Assembly: GCA_903813345.2 (NCBI GenBank)
Contig: CAIIXF020000011.1
Span: 19,267,754-19,327,753, forward strand
DNA length: 60,000 nt
From: Owenia fusiformis
Lineage: Eukaryota > Annelida > Polychaeta > Sabellida > Oweniidae
Direction: 5' to 3'
Made by a program: the position numbers and the translations under genes. Each line of letters opens with the position of its first letter. Position 1 is the first letter of the stretch. The notes under the pieces were generated by a model that saw only the letters and a list, made by a program, of their open reading frames with translations, had not been told where the DNA came from and did no database searches. Shown here piece after piece: positions 12,101-27,100 of this stretch.

Positions 12101-15100
12101 AGCGAACGCATTCCGTTCGGTCTTTGCACGGTCGATTGCCGTTTATGTCACGCATTTGGTACAAAATATGTGTATGTATCACTCATTTGTTTCGAAAATA
12201 TTCACATCTACTATATATATTTTGCAAGTGGATCCAAGAGACCAAGTGGGCAAGTCAATTATTTTGCAGGGGTGGCATGATACACAGATTTCAATTTTGT
12301 ATATAGTGAATTCCCAGTGATTGATTTCAGTACAGTAAAATTGTCATAGTGAACACCTCTTTAGTGAAGATCTGTGCCCAGTGACATGCCTCTACTCTAT
12401 TGAACACCTGTGTATATTATAGTGAACACCGATTCCGTCCCAGCCAGTGAGTTCAGTACAGTAAAAATATCCTAATGAACACCTCTTTAGTGAAGATCTG
12501 TGCCCAGTGAAAACATGCGTCTACTCTATTGAACACCTGTGTATAGTGAACACCAATTCCCAGTACAGTAAAACTGTCATAATGAACATCTCTTTAGTGA
12601 AATACTGTGCCCAGCGAACATATGAGTATACTCTATTGAACACCTGTGTGTAAACGAACACCAATTCCCAGCCAGTGATTTCAGTAACTTTTAGAGGGGA
12701 TTGTACCTACAGTAAAATCTGTCTAATCCAAGGGACCAGCTCAGAGCGTTCGGATTAGGAGGTGTTCACATTTTGAGGTTTTGCATTTGCAAGATTTGGG
12801 TTTTTGAAGAAATAAAAACAAATTCTCAATAAATATTATAGTTCTTTTGACTACTTAGCTTTGGCATTAGAGTGACATGAAAATCTGATTCAAATGAATT
12901 TAGTCATCCTAGAAAGCCCCACCATGAGTGAGATCGTTCAAGTTTTTTTCAAATATTTGATCAATTTATGGAACATGTGATATTTTATGTGTTCAGATTA
13001 GATAGGTTAATTTTCAAACATGACTGTTCACTGTCAAAATTGGGAGATGTTCATATTTCAAGTTTTTTAAACATTTGAGTCAATGGGAGAAAAAACGGGA
13101 CCAAAAAATGTTCAAATTGGGAGGTGTTCGGATTAGCCAAGTGTTCAGATATACAGGTTTTACTGTACTACAATTGTTTTCAATCTTTTGGAGGAAAGTG
13201 TACATCATTCCAGAGAAATGACAGATGCACTGTATATGCAGTGATCGCCTACTATTAAAAGTGCGTGATCAAAGACTCGACAAGATGCGCAAAATTCAAA
13301 TATTTTGTAACGGTTACTTTTAAAAGATTTATTTGTGTTTATATTACAGGCTACTGGTGATTCAATTAGGTTTTGTAGGCACAAGAACACCCATATGCTT
13401 TGAGAAATATATATTAGTTTGACCATTTTTCGTATATGTTATTGATTTTACAATTTAAAGATATAAATGCGATACAATATGTGTTATTTTATTTAAAAAG
13501 CTTGAAAATATCAAAAACAATAGAACATTTTTACTCTCTTTAATTTTTTATACTTAGATAGGGTCTTGGACTTCCATTTGACCATGATGAAATTCACGTT
13601 TCCCCTTCAATAACATGGAATAAATATTTTAACACAGAAACAAATGGATCAGCCAATAGTATGAGTTTCAGCAAACCATACACCCATTTCTATATGCTTT
13701 TCAAGAGAAACAAATGGGGATCTCGCAAAATGTATGTCCAAACTGATTCAGTCAATTAAATGGTCACTGTGTGTGTGTTCATTTTGTTTTTCTGCCTAGA
13801 TTTGAATACATTACCATTAAATGATATATACACTGAACCTCTAGAACCTGCTAAGTGAAACACCTCTTGAAGCGTAACACCTTACAAGTGGAACCGTTTT
13901 TTAAGTTCCATTTTAGTCCATTTATTTTACGCCTCTGATCCCAAGGTATGAGAACTATACACCTTGGCATCCAAGATGATTGTCGAATTGTAATGTAATT
14001 GTAATAAAATATAAAATCTGAATTGTACATTATCTATTTCATTGGGGAGTTAAATCATTCTTTTGCAGCAAGGTATCAATAAGTAATGTAATGACGTAAT
14101 AACCTTCAGTAGATGCCAGTAGTCAGTTCCCAGTTTCACCAAGAGGTGGCTAACTTGGGTCATATATAAATGACAGGTATAAGGGAAAACTCCTCTAAGG
14201 TATTCAATATTCAGTAGATTTATTGATCAATTTTCAACTAAGGTCTATAAGTGATTAGCTTGAGAATTTTAGAATTGTATGTAATCGAATGCAAAATAAA
14301 CGACCAGTTAGCGTTTTTAGAGAAACTCTACAAAATGTGAAATAAATACCATGCTATTATCTCCAATGACAGAGTTATGTGGATCGATGGGACCGAGTAA
14401 AAGTTCCAGTTTAGGCTTTGCTCAGAGGGGTATCATCTCAGATTAACTGGTGGACACTATTGGAGAATGAGAGTCTATTGTAATTTCAGAATCATTTATT
14501 GTTATTTCATTACTAATTGATATTCTCGTTCTATTGCAATTTCATTAGTAATTTTATTTGATTTTGTAGCAGTTGTTGAATCAGAGATTCTGGATGATTT
14601 CATTCGATTATTGTCAATCACTGAAATTGTCATGAATTCATCACTTTCTACAAGTATGTGTTTATTTATTGATTTCACTTCATTTGGTATTATTCCAGAG
14701 AAATTTCTTGTTATCATTCTAGATTTGCCTCTATTTTCAGTAATCTTTCTCATCTTCATCTCTTCTTCATGATGTTCTACAAGGTGGTTTATAATGATTT
14801 GAAATTTAGGAGTTCGTAATGAAGGACAGTAAAACCATGTAAACCCAACCACTCTGAAATGCAAAGAACATATCATTAGAATCCACATGGTAAAATCACC
14901 CACTTGGCTGATCATAAATTGTTTTCATAACATCCTTCTTACTCGATACTGAAGGGGAGTTGGAACGTCTGATATGCATGTAATGTTAAGTATTATGTAT
15001 ATTAACCATAAGCATGTTGGTTTTGTGGTTTTGGTAATCTAAAAACAGAAAATTTGGTGAAATATACATTTTCATTCGGCGGTTTTTTTTGATTTTGCTT

Positions 15101-18100
15101 CATTTATTAACTCAGTTCAGGTATTTCGGTTGAACCAATCACCGAATCCTGTTACCAAATGAATCTTGAGTCTCTTATACAGCATATGGAATACCATCTG
15201 TAGGTAAAATGTCATTAAGGTGGTAAAGAAAAGAGAAACAAACATACCTTTCCTCCGACATTTCGAATTTTCCGCATCTTGTCGAGTCTTTGATCACGCA
15301 CTTTTAATAGTAGGCGATCACTGTACATACAGTGAGGTGACACACTGTTATGGGAACTGGTCATATCAGATGTTCCCACGCTTTTCGTCCAGAAGAGGTC
15401 ATTTCCCAGGATTATAGATGAACCCTTGGCCAATCAATGATATAGTTTACATAAGAGAAGTATGACTGTATGAATTCTGGGATATTCCTGTTTTGTTGAG
15501 ACAGGTGAGAATAAAATTAACCCTTTGCAAATTTGATCAATACTGACTCCAATCATCCAATACTTGGCTCAGTTAAAATAGTTGATTTATATTTGAATTC
15601 GATAATAACATTTAAAAATTAAATGTGTAGTAGTAATACTTTAGTACCTCTTATTAATTAATGTATAATATTACAACATACATAATGATGTAGGCAATTT
15701 GTTTCATAAAAATCTAAAAGTAAAATTCATAATTTAAATTTACCCTCTGGGAGCCCCAAAATTTTAGAAAATGCATTTTCTTGGTGATGTATTTTCTAAA
15801 CTACCGATGAATTAACAGTTTGATGATGTTCAGCATGCTTGGTTTAGATAACATGAACTCCAAATGATGCAAGAGCTTAAAAATGTTTTGATTTATCTGA
15901 TATATCTGTTATACATAATTGCATTTATTTTAAAGACTTAATTCAATTCAAATACGATGCAATTAAATCTGTATTTATTTGTCTCACACTCAGGCTTGAA
16001 CGAGAATGCATTTGATGCAAAAATAGCCAACGTTCTTCAGCTTAACCAGCAAGTACAACAGTCCAATCAGCAGCAAGCAATGTTCGGCATGGGTCAGCCC
16101 GTTGCCAGTAACAACCCATTCGGGGCACCTGCCATGGGAGTAGGAGCAGGTATGTAGTGCCACCTATTGTTGAAATGTTGAAAACTGGTCAATGACTTTT
16201 GAAGATTAAATGATTACTGAGGTTTACCTGGATGAATTGCAGACCTGAAATGTAAAAAAAAATTATTTAAATTTTCCTGAAAAATTGAAAGCACAAAATG
16301 AACCAATGCAAAATTACATGAGAAAAACAAATGAAACTCAACTATGATATAAAACGATTCATCAAATCCAGCAAGCTGAAACAAAAACTGAAATTCATTG
16401 ACCACTTTTCTGACATACTATATGCTTTATCTCTATATACACAATAAAATATGTACAGCCACCATCCTAAATGACTGTACATTTGTTGTTTATCAAACAC
16501 ATATGCCTTTACATTACAAGATTCCCTAGACAGGATGTGTCATTTGTATTTCAAAACTACTGGTCAGAATTGAATTAAGGACCAGGAAACATGTTGTATT
16601 CATACACTTGGTAAAATACAACTGGCCTGGCACTTAATGTCCCATGTCCCCTGGTTGGTGTTTCAATGACACATTCTATAGATCAAACTTGATGTAGAAA
16701 CTGTTTTTATGCTTATACTGTATTAGACTATATATAGATAAGACCTGTAAAGTAAATGTTCCTGGATTAAGAAATGCTTGCTTTCATATTGCTTGAGATG
16801 CTTAATATAATGTAAATACCCAATACACTAAAACTTGTATCATGTGAACATTGCAATGTCTGACTTGAAATGCTCGTCCATGTATTTTAATATGTTCACA
16901 TGCTCTACATATTTTGCTGTATATGTCTTATAAACTGCATAGGTGAAACACACTGAAATACTGTTTTCTTCCTGTTTGAGGACTATCTTATCTTGCTTCA
17001 TGACTTGTAATAGGATTATTATATTTCAATTATTGTGTGGAGATTTCTGTCAAATACTGAACTCCAGCAGGTTTTTAAGGGGCCCCTCAATTCAATAATA
17101 AAATTGTGATTAAATTGGCTTGTTTCATTGTGATTCGAGAGTATCAATATTATTTTCAATTTGGCAACATTTATAAATTCCTTAATCCATAGTGGAGTAA
17201 AATGCTCTTTTCTCAGTTGAGAGCCTTCATTAAAGAATTTAGTTGATTATTTTGACGACAAATCAAGGCTCCAAGACATTCCCAGCTGAGTGTCTGCATT
17301 CACCAGAATCTTGTACAGCTGCATTGTAATCATGCTGATGGCTCCCATACCGTATTTTAGCCCACTAAAGAACACCATATATAGTATAATAGCACAGGTC
17401 ACACATGGATCAGATATAAGAATATAAATATACATGTGTATCATTGTCACATGGTAATTCCATATAGAACTGATCCATTTTGACCTTTGACCTTAACTCC
17501 TGCTGACCTTGACCCTTTACCTTTAGGTCAGCCCCAAGTAGCAACCAGCTCCTCATCAGCTTTTGACGCAAATTTCGCTGCAGCTTTTGGATCCTCAGCA
17601 CCAGCTACTGGTGCCCCCGGAGCAGGTACTGTATTCAATATAACATACATGCAGACACAGGTCACATATATAGAACATTTGTAAGGATGGCTTGGATTGG
17701 TGACAGAAGATATCCATTTCAGTTTGACTACTTTTTTACATGAAAAAATTAAGTGGAACGATTGGAATAAGTCTGCTGAAAATCTTAAATGTTTCCCTTG
17801 TACAGTTCTGCTAAGTTTGCTATGGACAACTTTTGCTCAATCCAATTCATTATCTTACAACTAAGCGGTCAATCAAGTTGTGAAATCTTGAGAAAATGTT
17901 TGTGTATAGATAAAGCTCCCAGTAAAGTTTGCTAAGAAACCCATAGTCATATACTAGAGGGGTCATGCTTTAGAGAACAATACACAAGTGGGAAAGTGAG
18001 GAAATACACAAGATTATCTTTGGATATTGTATGTATCATATAGAAAGTATACACTTGAGATAATGTCCCTCGAATATCATGTATCCATGGGAAAAATTAT

Positions 18101-21100
18101 CTTTTCAGGATAATATTTCATTGGTATTTTGTTAGCATCAAAAGGTACTGTTCATGCACCATTCATAAGTTTTTGAAGGGAAAGCTTCGCAAAAAAGTAT
18201 AATTCAGGTACACCTTATGGTGATATTTATAGTCAAGTCCCTCTCTCCTGGGTTATTCTTCTTAAAGCAAACTCTTAAATGTGTTATTTACAAAGAGCAA
18301 AGCACCCTATAGGCTAAAAGTACACCACTTATTCATTGAAGCATGATGGTGAATATTAGAATAGATTAAGAAATCCAGTGAGATATTTTCAGTCATTGTG
18401 TCTTGTCTGTATTCTGTTGTTTTGTGGTGATCTTAGTCATTTTTGCGTATTAAATGTCATTATGTTGTTTTGTCGCGATTTTAGTCAATTTTGCTATTTC
18501 ATATTTTATTTTGTTTATACATGGCCAACGATGAAGTTTCAATGTAACATAGGATGAATGTATCTAACTAAGTTAGAGGGGGGAGTCCTACAAAGGGAGG
18601 GGGAAATTCTTTACGTAAAAGAGCAATATCAATTGTGTACACATTTTTGGCCCACCCTGTAGTTGACACAAAGCAAAAGTGAGGTTGATTATTGGTTACT
18701 AACAGTCGGCATGTATGCATGTATGTTATGTTAATACTCTCCTTTAATTAAGAGCCCAACTAAATTGCACGTTGTCTTGATATCCCAGTATATCATCTCA
18801 TTAAACTACTAAATTGTAATACTGCATTAGTCCAATGCCAACTGAAATCTGTGCAGCATCATTTATTTAGAGCTTTTGTTTATTAAATGCACATTTTCTT
18901 TGTTGATTAAGTAAAGTTGTTTGATTTACTTGCAATGATGCACCTTCATGATTAATACACTGTATTAGAAACCTGATTTTAAACTGACTGATTCAACAAT
19001 TGATTTATCTCATTTGGTTTCTCACAGCAATAATGATTTTAAAACTGAGAAACCAAAGAGATAATGATTGCAAAATCAATTGTTTTCCTGAGACTCATAC
19101 TACATGTAATTACAGCAACAATTTGGTTAACTATGGTAACATAAAATAATATTGAATATAGCTGTGGCAATGATCTGTGTAACAATGGTAACATCATGTG
19201 TTGTAATGGCAACAGCGTACATTGTTACAATAATAGTACATTACCATGGTGAACATTAGATTGCATTGGTTACATTGCCCATCACTATGATAACAGTTAT
19301 GCATGTTGTGTGCTTGTCATTCTCCTTCGTTGCTATAGGTGGCTTAGCTGGAATGGCACCAATGCAGCCAGCTGCTACGCCTCAGACAGGTAGGGACATC
19401 TATAATTAACCCACAAAACTAAATATTAATTTCATAAGCGATTTTCAACTCTACCAAATGTTTTTGAGATGGTCATGTTGTGCAATTAAATATAAATGTG
19501 TGAAGCTCTCCATATAAGGCTTGCTCTTGTTTTGCTCCGCTTTGTTGTTCTGATAAACAACATCGCCATCTCTAAACCTGCATGTAATTTTTGCAAGGGG
19601 GCTGTGAATCTTTATAATTTCTTTGGTCAAATGCTTATGCTTTCATATTGCTAGTAACAATTACTGCGATTTAGATTTCCATTTTGCTATAAAATGCTCA
19701 GAATAATGGAATTTACATAAATGTAGTTGAAAACATGAATGCATGAGCATTTTCTAAACATCTCTATGGTGAAGGATAAACAGTTCATTTGTCAGGGCTT
19801 TTACAAAACTTATCTGATAGCGTTAGTTGATGTAATTACAAAGGATAATGTCCCCCATACATTTTCTAGCCTTCTAATGCAATTATAACCAGGGGTCTAC
19901 AATTATCACCAAATTATCACCAAATTTTGTATTTCAGAATTTCAGTATTTATGAAGCTGCACTTTAATTCTTGCTTTTTCTTTTTAGACTTATTCTGATT
20001 TGATATAATCCTAGTCATGTATTCCAGAACTGTTCTTGTTTTACTGTGTACCATATATGGACAATTGCTATACACAGTTTAAATTAGAGCATCTGAATAT
20101 ATGTTATATTAAATAAAAAATGTAAAAATATATCCAGGTTTTCAGCCCTATGCAGTGCTTTTTTTTGATATGTTTGAAATAATGGACTGTATAAGGTGGT
20201 ATCAATATGTTTACTTGTAGGTGAAATTAGAAGTAATTGTTTTTATCTTTTTTCCATGCTTTCCTGCGACCTCTCTTTTAGAAGGTGACAAAGGTGATGT
20301 AAAAGGTACCACCCCTAGTCCAACTCCTGGTGCAAAAAGTAACGAGCCATCGTGTATGTTATGTTATTCCGTTCCACATATCTTTACTTATGTATGATAT
20401 TATATTGCTAAGATATGTATTATTTTCGTTTTAATTTTTGGCTATTAATTTTAACAAATATGCAAAAGCAAGTTTTGAACTTGGAGTAAAAAGGTAATTT
20501 ATAATGCGTATGTAATCACGGTACAGTTACAACCTTTTCTATAACTTAGAAAGTGGAAATGTTTAAGTATTTTACGCTTTTATTCATGCTACAGTGTTCG
20601 ATACAGAAGATATGACATTGACGGCTACCATGGCAACTGGTCAACCAGGTAACAAGCCACCCATGCATGGATCCAAAAATCACATCATAATTTACATATT
20701 TAAGTGGATAGAAAACACATTTCTTAACTCGTCAATGGAGAACCATTTGTTCCCATTTCATGTTACTTTCTCCAACACACGAATGCATGCATCACAGCAT
20801 ATTCATAATGTCATTTGTATCACAGTAGCACAATTTGAAAATGTGTTATTAGTTTTATTAAGTTCCAATTTTAATTTTAATGAATTTCACATTCAGTTTT
20901 GTTGAATCCATTGAATGTACAGGGTGGTCCAAAAAAAATTGGAACATTTGTTAATTGAACACAAAATCTTTATTTTTTCTCTAAAATGCACCAAAACTTT
21001 ACTGAGAAGAGGCCAGCCACTTTTCTATCTGATGTAAAGTTTATAGTTGCATACAACAAAGTTAATGCATTAAACTAGTCAATGTTTGATATGACCCCTC

Positions 21101-24100
21101 TTCTCCTGAATTACAAGTTGAAGCTGGGGCTCAGATTTGTAAATATTCAATAAGTTTGCTGATCGTTTGTTTTGTCAAAGCAATCTTGACTAAAAATTCA
21201 GTTTGATCAACCTTCCTATTTGTTTGCCTTGGAAGATCAAATCTAGTAAAATATTCAACATTTTTTACCCAAATTGATGGGTATCAAGCATATTCTGATG
21301 GCGTTGGATATATTACTGATTGAATATTCTCCAGAAAGAGTTCGGGGCAGTCTGATTTGACTGGTAAATGAAGCCGGCCCTCCCCTTTATTGTTCTGATA
21401 TGAATAATATTCATTGGATATATCAATATGCATGTCAGTATCATAGAAGAGTCTCCAATAACACAGATGATAATTATATGTGCTTAGCGTAGGTTTTTAA
21501 TAAAACTTTGTGAATAACTGGTCAGTTTTGCCTTTACTGAAAAGTGGGAACAATCCTCTTGTCAACTGGATATTATTTTATAATATGTTTATAGCAATCA
21601 ACATGTTCATTAAAGCTTTGAAATAAAGAATACTTGAAAAAGTAACGGCGAAATTAACACATGTATATTTAAGAAAAGGGGCTCCTATCCAACATTGAAT
21701 GGTTTAATGCATTAACATTGTGGTTTTCACCTATAAACTTTACATCAGATAAATAAGTGACTGAACTATGATCAGTGAAAGTTTGGTGCATTTTAGAAGA
21801 AAAATAAAGGTTTTGCGTTCAATTAACAAATGTTCCAATTTTTTTTGGACCACCCTGTAGATACAACTTAGATAACGATCTTTACGATCAGAAGAAAAAA
21901 AAACAGAGAAGAAAACATTGCCAAGACAAAATACACATGTCAAAATTTCCCAAAATCAAAACAAAAATAATTGACGTCATCCATTGCATCACTCAGTCCT
22001 TTGTTTGTTTGTTAAGTTAACAACATTAATGAAACTATTACAAATAAGGGAATGATTAAGTGTGTGTGTTTTTGCGTTATATTTTGTTACAATGCGTTGT
22101 CATTTTTTTGTCGTGTTAGTCGATGTTTAGTCATGTTGATATACTATAATGGTGTACCAATATAAACCAAGGATATTTTGATGAATGATAATTTTGTTCG
22201 CAAGCTGCTGTGGAAATGAGCTTCGATCCCCCAGCTGTGCCACCAGGTAACTATCTATAACTGCTATTTTCAATATTTGTTATCTGAGAACAATTGATTA
22301 GATGCTAGAGAGTTTTTGTTGTATTCTCCAATAAACAGAAAATGTGTGGTAATTAAAGGCAGAATCAGATCTATGGGGGCGACAAAATTACAAGCAACAT
22401 GTACATTTGACCTACCAATCTATTCCTTACAATCTCAAATACAAAATCTCCAAAAAGATCTTCGATATATTATAAATAGGTGAAGTTATGATGGATTAAA
22501 AGTACAAAAATGGGTGAAAAATGTTTAAATTCTCCCAAATAATAAGAATGGTAACCATTCTTATAGAAAAATAATACATTATTGTAAAAATCTTTAGTTT
22601 TCCTGAAATAAAGTGTGTACTATTGGGATTTTTGGAAAATAGACATGAAAAGGAATGACACAAGCCAGAAATATTCTAAAATTGAAACAATTTTTTGTTT
22701 GGCTGCTTGCTATATCTGATTCTCTCTTTAATCAAGTTCATTCTGAAATTTGAGAATCATAGAAATCATGAAGAAGGGTTATGGTTATTCTCTGAAGTAA
22801 AAGGCATATATTTTATTTTACTTTCTTAAAGGAAACATTTGTACATAGAACTATCCATAGTCTGATTCTCAGTTTCTCACCCTGTGACGTAATCTTGTAA
22901 TAATACAAGATATATATCAGTACAATATATTATATATAATACAACATATGTATATCATTCATTTCAGCCCAAAATGACCCATTTGCCCCAAGTGGAGATC
23001 TACCAACATCTGCAACAGATCAAGAAGTTACAGCAGGTAAGAGTCTCAAGATAATTATTAACATTGAGTGATTCTGAATACAAATTACCAACGGCTAAGT
23101 TTGGTTGAAAAATCAAATTGGAAGATTAGATTGTGATTAGTTTCAGTGCAAATAAGAAAGTACATAGATCAGTAGTTTGTGGTTTTCCAAGTTTTCCCAT
23201 TGATAAAATGTCATTTAGGTCATGTTTAGTAAATAGGGTAGAAATTGTAGAGTACACAATTCAGACTAGAGTACATTATTATGATAATGTAGTACTGTAT
23301 AGATTAATACCTCATATTGTATTGAAAATATAGAAAACCAGATCTTCATTCTTCAAATTATGAAAGAATGAAACAAACGTAGCCAAAATGACATTTTAAG
23401 CAAGTTTAGGGCATGATGTTGTTTTAAATATCTATTTTGGTTTATTACAATGTAGATTCACGTTGTTCTGTATTTCTACACATAGCAATTGGTTTTGTAG
23501 CACACCTACCAGAGCACCTTTCATTGTTTAAATTATATTATTCTAAGGGGTCTGTCGTTGGGGCATTGATTCCCTGCTCATTTCAACTACTCAACAGCCA
23601 CTAAATTGGATACATGTAATCAAAAATGCATAAACCATAATATAATTTTTTTAAATTCAAGTCAGTAACCTCAAGTCAATACTCCATTGAAAAATTCAGT
23701 CTCTGATGTAGTTGCCAAGATTTGAATTTGAACATTATAAACAATGGGTAGATGCCTGGTTTAGGTGTGCAGTATTTGAGCCACAATTAGTTAAACATTT
23801 TGTTTTTCCCACGCATGTTGACAGCATTTGAGAATGACTTTGTGCCTACTACTACTAGTAAACCAACTCCCACACAACCCAAAACCACCACTCCAACATC
23901 TAAAGAAACTGTTCCCCCAGCAAAGGAAACTACCACAAGCACCACTACAGTGCAACATAATACGCCAAGTGAACCTGCTCAAAATGAAACTGATGTCCAA
24001 TGTGAGGCTCCTATACCCATTTCCGTTACGATTCTGGCACCTTCACCTGTTCCGCCTGAGGCCACATCTGAGGAACAAACTCAAGATTCTATAATTGATA

Positions 24101-27100
24101 CATCAAGTGATGTCACAGTAAAATCTATGCAAGGTTTGTGATGGTGTCAACATCATTAGGTTTCCTTCTTTGCACAATCACTGATCGAGACCAAAAAACT
24201 ATATTAGGGCCTATTTCATGTCATATACATGTATATTATAAAAAGTTTCGAGAAGTGATATGAAATGGTGCCCTTGGTACAGATACACATTTCCATTATT
24301 TTTTATCATACAACAATATAGACTCCTTAGTTAGCTATTTGCAATTTTATTGACTTTTTTTATTGGTATTGCTGTCAAATTTCCCCATATCTTCAATGTT
24401 AGCGAATGTAATCAAATGTTGTTCTTATTAAATATATTAACTTCATAATAATATTTGATATTTGGCTCTGTATTTCTAATATAATTTTTGCAGAACTCTG
24501 GTTAAATAAGATTCAGGTGTTGCAAAAATCTTGAAAGTTAATGCAAAGACTCATCTTTGTAATTCCAAGATTTCATTCAACTAAAATATAATAATTTCAG
24601 TTAAAACATTATTCTCTCAAATGATTGTTTTTGAACTATTTTGCTTGTTCTGATTTTCAGCAACTGAAGAGACATTGACAAACGCTCCAGTGATAAGCCC
24701 AACCCCTGCAGTTTTACAGCCATCTCCATCACCAAGCCCAACACCATCACCTACCAAACAGCTGACTCCCTCAGTTGCTGCACAACCAGTGACACCACAA
24801 CATAAACCAGCCAGTGCAGTAGATGACCTACTGGGTAGGTACTTACCTATGATGAGCTGAGAAGCAACACTTTAAAATGATAACATACATATAATTTAAA
24901 ATGAAAACACACAAATCTTTTGTTCATTTTTTGTTATTGATATAGAACAGTGCCTTTTTATAGGAGATGATTATAATGTTAACAATGAATGTGATCTCAT
25001 GAAGATTTGCACGAAAAGCAGGATGCATGAAGCATGGATCATCATTATCTTGTTGATGCACTCAATATAACAACCTACCATGTTAATTGTAGGAATGGAT
25101 CTTAGTGGGACTGCTACAACAGATACAACAGAACCACCACAAACACAAAGTGAAGGTTAGTTTATTTATATATTGAGTAATCATGGAAAGGATTTTATGC
25201 ACTTGTATCATCATTTGTAAAATAAAGCTGTTCCGCCACATACAAAGATTAGTCTAATAAATCTGAAACCATATTCTATACATATTCACATCTTCATCTT
25301 ATTCTGTTCTGCAGCTATAGACATCCCAAAGGTGCAGCCTGATTCTCAAACAAGTCTGATGGGATCAAGTCCAGGTACATACAAAATTTATTTTAGATTG
25401 TTTTTTGTTGATTTATTAAGCAAGTTTTTACGAAACTAGAGATGATTTCCAATCAGATTGTATCAATTGTGGTAATTCAAACCAATCAATCAAAATTATA
25501 CACTGTACCTCATACTGTAATAACCAGTTGTATAATTAAGATGTACAAGTAAACGAGATATGGTTCATGCTGTCTCCTGTATGTTTTTCCTTTCCATGCA
25601 TTATTCAAATACACTTCTCTCATGTTCCACTAAAAACAATATTCTCATTTTTTAATTCTCAGAGATGATGGGCTTCCAAGGCATGCAGCAGCAGCAACAA
25701 GGACAGTTTGGTGTGATGGGATCAAGTCCAGGAGGAACCATGATGATGGGGCAGGTGCCCATGATGCAACAGCAAATGATGCCTGGGATGGGCATGATGG
25801 GTACCTCCCCTGGGAGTATGATGATGATGGGTAAGGAACTGTGTTTAATGAATATGTAAACCCAAATGCATAAGGGTAAAAACCAAAAATTAATAAAAAC
25901 AAGATAGAAAATGAGTTTTTAAGAGTACAACTATTCATAACGAAACAAACACCTAGTCCCAGTATCCGAAACAATAATCTAACATGCAGAGAAAGTGTCT
26001 AACATACCCTCTTCACTATTCAGGAACAATAATCATAATCCAAATTGAATTAAAAGAATAAAATGTTAAATAGCAATGTGTTTTATTTTATATTGTTGTC
26101 AGTCCATTTAGTTTCTAAGTGTATTGTTATATTAAGAACATAAATGAACAGACCATATAAAAACAAATCAGCTTATCAAGCAAAAAGGAAACAGAAATAC
26201 ATTATTTAAGTTAAAAACTGCATTATACATGTTTCGCAAATGTAGTTCCAAAATAACAAAGGGGAAATAATTGGCTGAAAGTATTGATTAATAAAGAGGG
26301 TTCACATGTTGAGACAGCATTGATCTAATAATTATTAACTAGATCTTCCTCTTGACATGCGTGATATGAATGACGCTTTGTGTGTATTAGTTTGACGTAA
26401 TACATAATAAGTCAAGTCAATTGTTATTAGTTAGTGTCTAAGGGATCATCAGTCACAGAACAACTAGAGCCTGAACATTCAGAACAAAAGTTGGAGAGTA
26501 AAAGTGAAAACGAAATAAACAAGCATGGCATTTGAACTGAATATATTCCTATTCATCATAGGATGTATTTTCTGTGTGACAATTATTTTTTCAAATGCAA
26601 TAATTATAGCAACTATATTAAAATGGAGATCTCTCTGGACACCAACAAATATGATAATACTGAACATTGCTATTGCCGATCTATTTCAAGGAGCTGTTTC
26701 CTCTCCTTTACGAGAAGGATTGAATTTGGAAAGTGCAATTACAAATGGGACTGTAATTGATAAATATACTTGCTTGTTTCGTTGTGTAGCAACAGGCTTT
26801 TCAAGCCTGGTTGTATTAGGCTCCTATGTGGTTCTAAGTTTTGATAGATTCATTGCGATTGTCTATCCATTTAAGTTTGACACATGGCTGCATAGGAAAC
26901 TCATTATAGCCTTCTGCCTTGTAAGCTGGCTTATTCCTCTGTCGATGCTCTCACCAGTATTTTTTGGATGGAATATCTGGCAGGCTAACAGACCATGTAA
27001 AGATGGTTATGTTTATCCAGACATATTGAATAAAGTTGGAAACTTTTACATGGCTGCAACATTAGGATTTTCCATTTTGTTGCACTGCAAGATACTATGG

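Larger units (their letters stand above)
11684..15805. mobile_element. 4.1-kb TIR element with 9-bp target duplication (Mutator-like?)
   Basis: The left end GGTAGTTTAGAGAATACA and the right end, whose complement reads GGTAGTTTAGAAAATACA, are inverted repeats. Similarity runs about 35 bp (CACCAAGAAAATGCAT), and GGCTCCCAGAGGGTA is shared deeper in. GATGAATTA occurs directly at 11675-11683 and 15806-15814, a 9-bp target site duplication. The TSD length suggests a Mutator-type element (8-bp families are less likely). No transposase is recognised inside. It sits in the PICALM intron 11604-15993 and contains nested repeats at 12331-12687 and 12710-13165. Confidence 0.8.

Noticed and set aside
14502-14915. 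137-residue minus-strand open frame inside the 4.1-kb TIR element
   Set aside because: Considered as a transposase or zinc-finger remnant, but no catalytic or metal-binding pattern is complete. Left uncalled.
19120-19310. GGTAAC/GTAACA-rich stretch as an X-box cluster
   Set aside because: Several half-sites, but no pair fits the full X-box consensus with correct spacing.
23791-24000. Minus-strand open frame over the Thr-rich PICALM exon
   Set aside because: Shadow of the coding strand, explained by its Pro/Thr-rich codons.
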